Assembly: GCF_900114845.1 (NCBI RefSeq)
Contig: NZ_FOUK01000007.1
Coordinates: forward strand, 248,001 to 312,000
Direction of reading: 5' to 3'
Source of the DNA: Pimelobacter simplex
GTDB taxonomy: Bacteria; Actinomycetota; Actinomycetes; Propionibacteriales; Nocardioidaceae
Length of the DNA: 64,000 bases
The notes beneath the pieces are model-generated. The model was not told where the DNA came from, did not search any database, and saw nothing but the letters and a program-made list of their open reading frames with translations. Position numbers and translations under genes: made by a program. Positions 32,997 to 40,046 of the stretch are shown one piece after another. Positions within the stretch are counted from its first letter, which is position 1. The number at the start of each line of letters is the position of its first letter.

Positions 32997-33032
32997 CGAA
33001 CGGGCGCCTCCCCGGAGGGAGACGCCCGTTCG
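32997..33032 (-). terminator. hairpin after khpA
   Basis: A 16-bp stem with one C-A mismatch: CGAACGGGCG plus CTCCC pairs with GGGAG plus CGCCCGTTCG around a CGGA loop. It starts 18 bases after the khpA stop, and the left arm's GAA gives UUC at the transcript end. It should separate rpsP-khpA from rimM-trmD, which in other bacteria are often one operon. Confidence 0.85.
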
Positions 33033-33049
33033 AGCAGTGAAGCGCAGGC

Positions 33050-33289
33050 TCAGCGCCGGTCGGTGTCGACGAAGTCGATCCGGGTGCCGCCGTTGCCCGC
33101 GATCGCGGAGACCACGGTGCGGAACGCGGTGGCCGTGCGGCCGCCCCGTCCGATCACCTTGCCGAGGTCGTCGGGGTGGACCCGGACCTCGAGCACGGAC
33201 CCGCGACGCAGCTGCTTGTCGCGCACGACCACGTCGTCGGGGTGGTCGACCACTCCGCGGACGAGGTGCTCCAGCGCGTCGGCGAGCAT
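33050..33289 (-). CDS. khpA: KH-domain RNA-binding protein KhpA
   Basis: 79-residue single KH-domain protein (YlqC/KhpA). The GxxG RNA-contact loop appears as GKVIGRGGRTATAFRT near residues 44-59, preceded by LEHLVRGVVDHPDDV. KhpA pairs with KhpB in some Gram-positive bacteria to bind sRNAs and affect cell division. The partner is not in this window. It starts 4 bases after the rpsP stop, the conserved rpsP-khpA pair. Confidence 0.94.
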   Translation of the reverse strand: MLADALEHLVRGVVDHPDDVVVRDKQLRRGSVLEVRVHPDDLGKVIGRGGRTATAFRTVVSAIAGNGGTRIDFVDTDRR

Positions 33290-33293
33290 CGGC

Positions 33294-33797
33294 TCAGGCC
33301 TCGGCGGGAGCCTCGGCCTCGGCGGCCGGCTCCTCGGCGGGGGTCTCCTCGGCAGCAGCCTCGGCGGGCTTCTCCTCGGTCTTCTCAGCCTTCTCGGCCT
33401 TGTCGGCCTTCTTCTCGGTCTTCTTGGCGGTCACCGCGGAGCCCTTGGGCTCGTTGGCGGCCTCCTTGAGGGCCTCGTTGAAGATCTCGAGCTTGTCGCG
33501 CTTGGGCTCCTTGACCTTCAGGGTGCCCTCGGCGCCGTCGGCGCCCTTGAACTTCTGCCAGTCACCGGTGATCTTGAGGATCGCCTCGACGGCCTCGGAC
33601 GGCTGCGCGCCGACGCCCAGCCAGTACTGCGCCCGCTCGGAGACGACGTCGATGTACGACGGGTCCTCCTTGGGGTGGTACTTGCCGATCTCCTCGATCA
33701 CCGCGCCGTCGCGCTTCTTGCGCGAGTCGACGATGACGATGCGGTACTGCGGGACCCGGACCTTGCCCAGGCGCTTCAGACGGATCTTGACGGCCAC
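33294..33797 (-). CDS. rpsP: 30S ribosomal protein S16 with Lys/Ala/Glu-rich tail
   Basis: Small-subunit assembly protein. The S16 core is residues 1-90: VAVKIRLKRLGKVRVPQYRI, VVDSRKKRDGAVIEEIG and YWLGVGAQPSEAVEAIL. After residue 105 comes a charged extension (KKTEKKADKAEKAEKTEEK), then an Ala/Glu/Pro tail ending EAPAEA. The total of 167 residues is about twice the E. coli protein; extended S16 occurs in actinobacteria. GTG start with AAGGAG 11 bases upstream. First gene of rpsP-khpA. Confidence 0.96.
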   Translation of the reverse strand: MAVKIRLKRLGKVRVPQYRIVIVDSRKKRDGAVIEEIGKYHPKEDPSYIDVVSERAQYWLGVGAQPSEAVEAILKITGDWQKFKGADGAEGTLKVKEPKRDKLEIFNEALKEAANEPKGSAVTAKKTEKKADKAEKAEKTEEKPAEAAAEETPAEEPAAEAEAPAEA

Positions 33798-33990
33798 GTT
33801 TGTGGTGTCTCCTTGAGAATTCGTGGTGGGTGAGGCACGAGCGACCAGGTGGGGAAACACCGGGGCCCGGACTCGATGGGCGCCGCGCCGACCGGTTGAG
33901 AGGGACCGGGAGGCACAGAACTCAAGGATCAAGTCTGCCACGGCCGTGCCGCGGGGTCGAAATCGACCGGAGTCCGAGCGGCCGGAGGCG

Positions 33991-35064
33991 TCAGGCGACG
34001 ACCTTGCCGCGCAGCACCACCCGGGCCGGCTCCGCGAGCACCGACAGGTCGTCGAGAGGGTTGCGGGGGTAGACGACGAAGTCGGCCGGGTCGCCCTCGT
34101 CGAGCCCCGGGTTCCAGCCGAGCCAGGCGCGCCCGCGCCACGACGCAGCGCCGAGCACGTAGTCGGTGGGCAGGCCCATGGCGGCCATGGCGAGGATCTC
34201 CTCGTGGAGGACGCCGTGACGTGACGAGCCGCCGCCGTCGCTGCCGACGTACATCGCGACGCCGGCGTCGTAGGCGCTCATCAGGACCTCGCGGCGGGTG
34301 CGGTACAGCTCGTCCATCGTCGCGCTGTACGCCGGGAACTTGTCGCGCGCGGCCGAGACGAACTCGGGGAACTTGCCGGTCTGCAGCACCGTCGGCACCA
34401 GGGCCACCCCCTGGGCGACCATCTGGTCGAGGTGGGCCGCGGTGAGGCCGGTGCCGTGCTCGATGCAGTCGATGCCGGCGTCGAGGAGGGGGCCGAGCGA
34501 GTCGGCGCCGAAGCAGTGCGCGGTGACCTGGGCGCCCTCGGCGTGGGCGACGCCGATGGCGGCCGCGACCGCGTCGGCCGGGAAGGACGGCGCCAGGTCG
34601 CCGTCCTCGCGCGAGATCCAGTCGCCGACGAGCTTGACCCAGCCGTCGCCGTCCCGGGCCTGCTCGCCGAGGGTGTCGGGCAGCGCGTCGGGCTCGACCT
34701 CGTGGGCGTAGTTGCGCAGGTAGCGCTTCGTGCGCGCCACGTGCCGCCCGCACCGGATCAGCCGCGGGAGGTCGTCGCGCTCCTGCACCCACCGGGTGTC
34801 GGCGGGCGAGCCGCAGTCACGGGTGAGCAGGACGCCGTTGTCGCGGTCGGCGATCGCGGTCCGCTCGATCTCGGCGTCGTCGACCGCGCCGCCGTCCTCG
34901 AGGCCGAGGTGGTTGTGGGCGTCGACCAGGCCGGGGACGATCCAGCCCTCCGCGGCGGTCTCGGCGCCGGCCGGGCGCTCGTAGGTGACGTGACCGTCGA
35001 CGACGTACACCTCCCGGACGTCGCCGTCGGGCAGGACCGGACCGGAGAACCGCAGCGCACTCAC
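33991..35064 (-). CDS. amidohydrolase family protein
   Basis: 357-residue TIM-barrel metal hydrolase. The entry motif is VPGLVDAHNHLGLE near residues 43-56 (HxH metal ligands), with EGAQVTAHCFGADSL near 178-192, GIDCIEHGTGL near 197-207 and MYVGSDGGGSS near 276-286 containing the late Asp. Ends VLRGKVVA, the small beta-sandwich typical of the superfamily. Substrate cannot be predicted; related proteins include imidazolonepropionase-like and prolidase-like enzymes. GTG start. It stands alone, with 193 bases to rpsP and an inverted-repeat element upstream. Confidence 0.88.
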   Translation of the reverse strand: MSALRFSGPVLPDGDVREVYVVDGHVTYERPAGAETAAEGWIVPGLVDAHNHLGLEDGGAVDDAEIERTAIADRDNGVLLTRDCGSPADTRWVQERDDLPRLIRCGRHVARTKRYLRNYAHEVEPDALPDTLGEQARDGDGWVKLVGDWISREDGDLAPSFPADAVAAAIGVAHAEGAQVTAHCFGADSLGPLLDAGIDCIEHGTGLTAAHLDQMVAQGVALVPTVLQTGKFPEFVSAARDKFPAYSATMDELYRTRREVLMSAYDAGVAMYVGSDGGGSSRHGVLHEEILAMAAMGLPTDYVLGAASWRGRAWLGWNPGLDEGDPADFVVYPRNPLDDLSVLAEPARVVLRGKVVA

Positions 35065-35116
35065 CCCGCGACGCTACCAACGGCCGCTCCCCAGCCCCTA
35101 CCCCCCAAGGGGTGGG

Positions 35117-35255
35117 GGTTGCGGCGCGACGAGGTGCGCCGGTTGCGGCCACGAAGTGCGCCGGTTGCGGGTTCGAGACTCGCCCCCGCCCATCGCGCGC
35201 TCACCTCGGCCCCGCAACCTCCGCACTTCGTGCCCGCAACCTCCCCACTTCGTGG
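35117..35255. repeat. intergenic inverted-repeat element built from 22-24-base units
   Basis: Between the amidohydrolase start and the NYN gene end. Forward units of the type GGTTGCGGCCACGAAGTGCG lie at 35117-35140 (diverged, 24 bases) and 35141-35162, with a partial GGTTGCGGG at 35163-35171. After about 40 bases, the reverse complement appears twice: CCCGCAACCTCCGCACTTCG and onward at 35211-35232, and CCCGCAACCTCCCCACTTCG and onward at 35233-35255. Each unit also has an internal CAC(G)AAGTG dyad. The element fills most of the 196-base gap and could fold into a long cruciform or RNA hairpin. Confidence 0.8.
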
Positions 35256-35260
35256 AGGGG

Positions 35261-35626
35261 TCAGAGTCGCGACAGGAGCCAGGTGGGTGTCAGGGTGGTG
35301 GCGCCGACGCCGTGCACGCGGGCGTCGAGGGCGCGGTCGGCGGTCACCACGACGACGCGGCCGCCCTTCTCGGCGGCCTTGGCGGCCTCGGCGACGATCG
35401 TCGCGTCCCCGTCCTTGGGGGCGTGGACGGTGCGGACGTGGGCGTCGCGGCCGGCCCGGACGCCGCCCTTGGCCTGCCCCTCGAGCACCAGGACGACGAC
35501 GTCGTACTCGATGTCGGCGACCAGGAGCTGCTCGTGCAGCCGGGCCGCGGCGCCCGCACGGTCCTTCCACCAGCCGTCCGGGCGCGCACCGACGACGTTG
35601 GCGCCGTCGACGATGAGCGTGCTCAC
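35261..35626 (-). CDS. NYN/PIN-like domain protein coupled to ffh
   Basis: 121-residue predicted NYN-domain (PIN-like) ribonuclease fold. The acidic metal-site residues are in STLIVDGANVVGARPDGWW (Asp7), VADIEYDVVVLVLEG, KDGDATIVAEAA and VVVTADRALDARV. Homologues in actinobacterial genomes are sometimes misnamed NTP pyrophosphohydrolase. Its GTG start overlaps the ffh stop (GTGA), so its production is tied to the signal-recognition-particle protein. Enzymatic activity and RNA target are inferred from fold only. Confidence 0.78.
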   Translation of the reverse strand: MSTLIVDGANVVGARPDGWWKDRAGAAARLHEQLLVADIEYDVVVLVLEGQAKGGVRAGRDAHVRTVHAPKDGDATIVAEAAKAAEKGGRVVVVTADRALDARVHGVGATTLTPTWLLSRL

Positions 35627-37191
35627 TTGAGGAACTTGGAGAAGTCCTTGGGCAGCTCGAGGTTCTCGGCGGCCGCCTCGTAGTCGATGTCCTGGCCGAT
35701 GCCGAACGGGTTGGGCTTGGCCTCGGCCGCCTTCGCCGCGGCCGCAGCGGCCTCCTGGGCCGCCTTGGCCGGGTTGCCCGACTTGCGCGCGCCCTTGCCC
35801 TTGGTCTGCTTGGCCTTCTGCTTGGCGCTGACCCGCTTGCCGCCGCCGGGACCGCCCATGCCGGGCATCCCCGGCATGCCGGGCATCCCGCCGCCCTTGG
35901 CCATCTGCATCATCATCTTGCGCGCCTCGAAGAAGCGGTCGACGAGCTGGTTGACGTCGGAGACGGTGCGGCCCGAGCCCTTGGCGATGCGGGCGCGGCG
36001 GGAGCCGTCGATGATCTTGGGGTTGGCGCGCTCGGCGGGCGTCATCGAGCGGATGACCGCCTCGACCCGGTCGATCTCGCGCTCGTCGAAGTTCTCGAGC
36101 TGCTCGCGGATCTGGCCCATGCCGGGCAGCATCCCGAGGATCTTCTGCATCGAGCCGAGCTTCTTGAGCTGCTGCATCTGCGACAGGAAGTCGTCGAGCG
36201 TGAAGTCGCCGCCGGTGAGCTTCTCGGCCGCCTTGAGCGCCTCTTCCTGGTCGAAGGCCTTCTCGGCCTGCTCGATCAGGGTGAGGACGTCGCCCATGTC
36301 CAGGATGCGCGAGGCCATCCGGTCGGGGTGGAAGACGTCGAAGTCGGTCATCTTCTCGCCGGAGGAGGCGAACATGACCGGCCGGCCGGTGACCTGGCGG
36401 ATGGAGAGGGCGGCACCACCGCGGGCGTCGCCGTCGAGCTTGGTGAGGACGACGCCGTCGTACCCGACGCCGTCGAGGAAGGCCTGCGCGGTGACGAGCG
36501 CGTCCTGGCCGATCATCGCGTCGACGACGAACAGCACCTCGTCGGGCTGGACGGCGTCGCGGATGCCCGCCGCCTGCGCCATCATCTCGGCGTCGACGCC
36601 GAGGCGGCCCGCCGTGTCGACGATGACCACGTCGTGCAGCTTGCGCTTGGCCTCCTCGATGGAGGCCTTCGCGACCGAGACCGGGTCGCCGACGCCGTTG
36701 CCCGGCTCGGGCGCGTAGACGGGGACGCCGACCTTCTCGCCGTTGACCTGGAGCTGCTGGACGGCGTTGGGCCGCTGCAGGTCGCAGGCGACGAGCATCG
36801 GCGTCTTGCCCTGCTCCTTGAGCCACAGCGCGAGCTTGGCCGCGAGCGTCGTCTTGCCGGCACCCTGGAGGCCCGCGAGCATGATGACGGTCGGGCCGGA
36901 CTTCGCGTAGCGCAGCCGGCGGGTCTCGCCACCGAGGATGGCGACGAGCTCGTCGTTGACGATCTTGACGACCTGCTGGGCGGGGTTCAGCGCACCGCTG
37001 ACCTCCTCGCCGCGGGCGCGCTCCTTGATCGCGGCGACGAACTCCTTGACGACGGGCAGCGCGACGTCGGCCTCGAGGAGCGCGATGCGGATCTCCCGGG
37101 CGGTCGCGTCGATGTCGGCCTCGGAGAGCCGTCCCTTGCCGCGGAGGTTCTTGAAGGTCGCGGTGAGGCGGTCGGAAAGTGTGGCGAACAA
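35623..37191 (-). CDS. ffh: signal recognition particle protein Ffh
   Basis: SRP GTPase that binds 4.5S RNA and nascent signal sequences. Domains in order: N (LFATLSDRLTATFKNLRGKG), G with LAGLQGAGKTTLAAKLA near residues 102-118, VDTAGRLGVD, TKLDGDARGG, and a methionine-rich M domain (EARKMMMQMAKGGGMPGM with repeated MPG). A Lys/Ala-rich tail ends PKDFSKFLK. The TTG start is chosen because the family begins at MFATLSDRL and GAGGAC lies 10 bases upstream. An in-frame GTG at 37245 would add 18 atypical residues. The receptor gene ftsY is in the same window. Divergent from cstA. Confidence 0.95.
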   Translation of the reverse strand: MFATLSDRLTATFKNLRGKGRLSEADIDATAREIRIALLEADVALPVVKEFVAAIKERARGEEVSGALNPAQQVVKIVNDELVAILGGETRRLRYAKSGPTVIMLAGLQGAGKTTLAAKLALWLKEQGKTPMLVACDLQRPNAVQQLQVNGEKVGVPVYAPEPGNGVGDPVSVAKASIEEAKRKLHDVVIVDTAGRLGVDAEMMAQAAGIRDAVQPDEVLFVVDAMIGQDALVTAQAFLDGVGYDGVVLTKLDGDARGGAALSIRQVTGRPVMFASSGEKMTDFDVFHPDRMASRILDMGDVLTLIEQAEKAFDQEEALKAAEKLTGGDFTLDDFLSQMQQLKKLGSMQKILGMLPGMGQIREQLENFDEREIDRVEAVIRSMTPAERANPKIIDGSRRARIAKGSGRTVSDVNQLVDRFFEARKMMMQMAKGGGMPGMPGMPGMGGPGGGKRVSAKQKAKQTKGKGARKSGNPAKAAQEAAAAAAKAAEAKPNPFGIGQDIDYEAAAENLELPKDFSKFLK

Positions 37192-37380
37192 GAGCGTTGC
37201 GTCCTCGTCGGAGTCGTCGGTAGAAAAGTGGAGGGTCTCGACCACCGATCGTAGCCGTGCGTGCTCCGAAGCCCGACGTCTGCGGCGGAGGTCCGAGGGT
37301 ACTGCGCGGGTGCCCGGCACGCTGCGCGGAGGTCGGGAGTGCCACCGGGGGCACCCCGCAGGGGGCAAGGAGGTTCCGCC

Positions 37381-39564
37381 ATGGCGACCACGACACCCGT
37401 ACGACGACCGGGCGGTCCACGCCGCCGGCCGACCCCCGCGGGGGTCGCGATCTGGGGCGGCATCGCCCTCGTCGGAGCCGTCTGCTGGACGGTGCTGGCG
37501 CTCTCCCGCGGCGAGGAGGTGTCGGCGCTCTGGATCCTGTTCGCCGCGCTGGCGTCGTACGCCATCGCCTACCGGTTCTACGCGCGCTTCATCGCCGACC
37601 GGGTGCTCCAGGTCGACGACAGCCGCGCCACGCCGGCCGAGCGGCTCGAGAACGGCCAGGACTTCGACGTCACCGACCGCCGGGTGCTCTTCGGGCACCA
37701 CTTCGCGGCGATCGCGGGCGCCGGGCCGCTCGTCGGTCCGGTGCTGGCCGCCCAGATGGGCTACCTGCCCGGCACGATCTGGATCATCGTCGGCGTCATC
37801 CTGGCCGGCGCGGTGCAGGACATGATGGTCCTCTTCTTCTCGATGCGCCGCGACGGCAAGAGCCTGGGCCAGATGGTGCGCGAGGAGATCGGCGTCGTCG
37901 GCGGCACCGCGGCCCTGATCGCCGTCTTCGCGATCATGATCATCATCCTGGCGGTGCTCGCGCTGGTCGTCGTCAACGCGCTCGCCGAGTCGCCCTGGGG
38001 CGTCTTCTCGATCGGGCTGACCATCCCGATCGCGCTGTTCATGGGCTTCTACCTGCGCTATCTGCGCCCCGGCCGGGTCTCCGAGACGACGGCGATCGGC
38101 GTCGCGCTGCTGCTGGCCGCGATCATCGTGGGCGGCTGGATCGACGACACCGGACTCGGCGACACGCTCACGCTCTCCCACGAGACGCTGACCATCTGCC
38201 TCATCGTCTACGGCTTCGTCGCCTCGGTGCTGCCGGTGTGGATGCTGCTCACCCCGCGCGACTACCTCTCGACGTTCATGAAGGTCGGCGTGATCGTGCT
38301 GCTGGCGGTCGGCCTCGTGCTCGCACGTCCTGTGCTCCAGAACGACGACATCACCAGCTTCGCGATGGACGGCGACGGCCCGGTCTTCGCCGGGAAGCTG
38401 TTCCCGTTCGTGTTCATCACGATCGCCTGCGGCGCCCTGTCCGGCTTCCACGCGCTCATCGCGTCAGGCACGACGCCGAAGATGATCGCCAAGGAGAGCC
38501 ACGTCCGGATGATCGGCTACGGCGGCATGCTGATGGAGTCCTTCGTCGCCATCAGCGCCCTCATCGCGGCCTGCGTGATCGACCAGGGCCTCTACTTCGC
38601 GATGAACAGCCCGGCCGGGGCGACCGGCGGCACCGCGTCGAGCGCGGCGGAGTTCGTCGGGACGCTCGGCTTCACGCTCTCCCCCGACACGCTCACCCAG
38701 GCCGCGGCCGCCGTCCAGGAGCCCACGCTGGTCTCCCGCACCGGCGGCGCCCCGACGCTCGCGGTCGGGATCTCCCAGATCTTCAGCGACGCGTTCGGCG
38801 GCGGGCTGGCCGCGTTCTGGTACCACTTCTCGATCATGTTCGAGGCGCTGTTCATCCTCACCGCCGTCGACGCCGGCACCCGGGTCGGCCGGTTCATGCT
38901 CCAGGACACGATCGGCAACGTGTGGCACCGCTTCGGCGACACCTCGTGGAAGCCCGCCGCGTGGAGCGCCAGCGCGATCGTCGTGGCCGCCTGGGGCTAC
39001 ATGCTCTACGTCGGCGTGACCGACCCGCTCGGCGGCATCAACCAGCTGTTCCCGCTGTTCGGCATCTCGAACCAGCTGCTCGCCGCGATCGCGCTGTGCC
39101 TGTGCGTGACGCTGATGCTCAAGCACGGCAAGGCCCGGTGGGTGTGGGTGCCGCTGGTCCCCCTGGTCTGGGACCTCGTCACGACGATGACCGCGAGCTG
39201 GCAGAAGGTCTTCTCGGACAACCCCGCGATCGGCTACTTCGCCCAGGCCGACCGCTACCGCGAGGCACGCGACGCCGGCCAGGTGCTCGCCCCCGCCAAG
39301 GACGGCGGGCAGATGGACCAGATCATCACGAACTCGACCACCAACGGCGTGCTCCAGCTGACGTTCGCGATCCTGGTCATCGTCGTGGTGGCCAACGCCG
39401 TCCTGGTCTGGATCCGGGCGATCCGGGCCGGCGGCCTGCCCACCACCGAGGTGCCCGCCGTCCCGTCGCACGTGGTGGCGCCGGCCGACTTCTTCGCGAC
39501 GGCCGACGAGAAGGCCGCCGTCCGGGAGTGGGAGCAGTCGCGGCTCACGGGGAGCCGGCGATGA
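37381..39564 (+). CDS. cstA: CstA family carbon-starvation transporter
   Basis: 727-residue polytopic membrane protein with about 16-18 hydrophobic segments. CstA landmarks: DVLFGHHFAAIAGAGPLVGP-type motif (LFGHHFAAIAGAGPLVGPVL near 103-122), PGTIWIIVGVILAGAVQDM, HALIASGTTPKMI and NQLFPLFGISNQLLAAIAL. Members import peptides or pyruvate during carbon limitation. AAGGAGG stands 7 bases before the ATG. The soluble C-terminal tail is short. It overlaps the small YbdD-like gene by ATGA, the conserved cstA-ybdD pair. Confidence 0.94.
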   Translation: MATTTPVRRPGGPRRRPTPAGVAIWGGIALVGAVCWTVLALSRGEEVSALWILFAALASYAIAYRFYARFIADRVLQVDDSRATPAERLENGQDFDVTDRRVLFGHHFAAIAGAGPLVGPVLAAQMGYLPGTIWIIVGVILAGAVQDMMVLFFSMRRDGKSLGQMVREEIGVVGGTAALIAVFAIMIIILAVLALVVVNALAESPWGVFSIGLTIPIALFMGFYLRYLRPGRVSETTAIGVALLLAAIIVGGWIDDTGLGDTLTLSHETLTICLIVYGFVASVLPVWMLLTPRDYLSTFMKVGVIVLLAVGLVLARPVLQNDDITSFAMDGDGPVFAGKLFPFVFITIACGALSGFHALIASGTTPKMIAKESHVRMIGYGGMLMESFVAISALIAACVIDQGLYFAMNSPAGATGGTASSAAEFVGTLGFTLSPDTLTQAAAAVQEPTLVSRTGGAPTLAVGISQIFSDAFGGGLAAFWYHFSIMFEALFILTAVDAGTRVGRFMLQDTIGNVWHRFGDTSWKPAAWSASAIVVAAWGYMLYVGVTDPLGGINQLFPLFGISNQLLAAIALCLCVTLMLKHGKARWVWVPLVPLVWDLVTTMTASWQKVFSDNPAIGYFAQADRYREARDAGQVLAPAKDGGQMDQIITNSTTNGVLQLTFAILVIVVVANAVLVWIRAIRAGGLPTTEVPAVPSHVVAPADFFATADEKAAVREWEQSRLTGSRR

Positions 39565-39746
39565 CCGCGCTGGCGCGCGCCTGGCGCGGCGTCCGCTGGT
39601 ACGTCCGCGAGCTCACCGGCGAGGCCCGCTGGGACGAGTACGTCGAGCGCTGCGCCCGCGACGACGTCGTCCCGATGTCGCGGCGGGCGTGGGAGCGGCA
39701 CCGCGCCGACGCGAAGGAGCACGACCCGCAGGCACGCTGCTGCTGA
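39561..39746 (+). CDS. YbdD/YjiX family small protein
   Basis: 61-residue basic protein, WRGVRWYVRELTGEARWDEY with the SRRAWERHRADAKE segment, matching the YbdD/YjiX (DUF466) family that accompanies CstA/BtsT transporters. Its start overlaps the cstA stop (ATGA). The role is thought to be accessory to the transporter, but the mechanism is unclear. Ends in two cysteines, RCC. Confidence 0.9.
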   Translation: MTALARAWRGVRWYVRELTGEARWDEYVERCARDDVVPMSRRAWERHRADAKEHDPQARCC

Positions 39747-39764
39747 CGTGCCTATGCTGACGGG

Positions 39765-40046
39765 ATGACGACCGTCGCGGTGTTCGCCGGAGCAGGGCTG
39801 GTCCTGCTCGTGCTGGTCGTCGTGGCCGGGCACCGCACGCTGCGCAACGGCGGCGCCGGCAGCAGCGGCATGGCCGACGGCCTCGGCAGCTTCATCGACG
39901 TCTTCGACCCCGCACGGGCGCGGGCCGACCGCGACCTCAAGTCCCACGACAACCAGGGCACCGTCACCCCCAACCCGGACGACGACGACCGGCCCGTCCA
40001 GGTCGACCTGAGCAAGGGTGTCGCGAGGATCAGGAAGAGCCTCTGA
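39765..40046 (+). CDS. small membrane-anchored protein, unknown function
   Basis: 93 residues: an N-terminal hydrophobic segment (about 3-22, VAVFAGAGLVLLVLVVVAGH), then a polar acidic tail with FIDVFDPARARADRDLKSHD and DDDDRPVQVDLSKGVARI. I do not recognise the family with certainty. It is 18 bases after the YbdD-like gene on the same strand and may ride on the cstA message. Its last 17 bases overlap the 3' end of the convergent glnD gene. Confidence 0.72.
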   Translation: MTTVAVFAGAGLVLLVLVVVAGHRTLRNGGAGSSGMADGLGSFIDVFDPARARADRDLKSHDNQGTVTPNPDDDDRPVQVDLSKGVARIRKSL

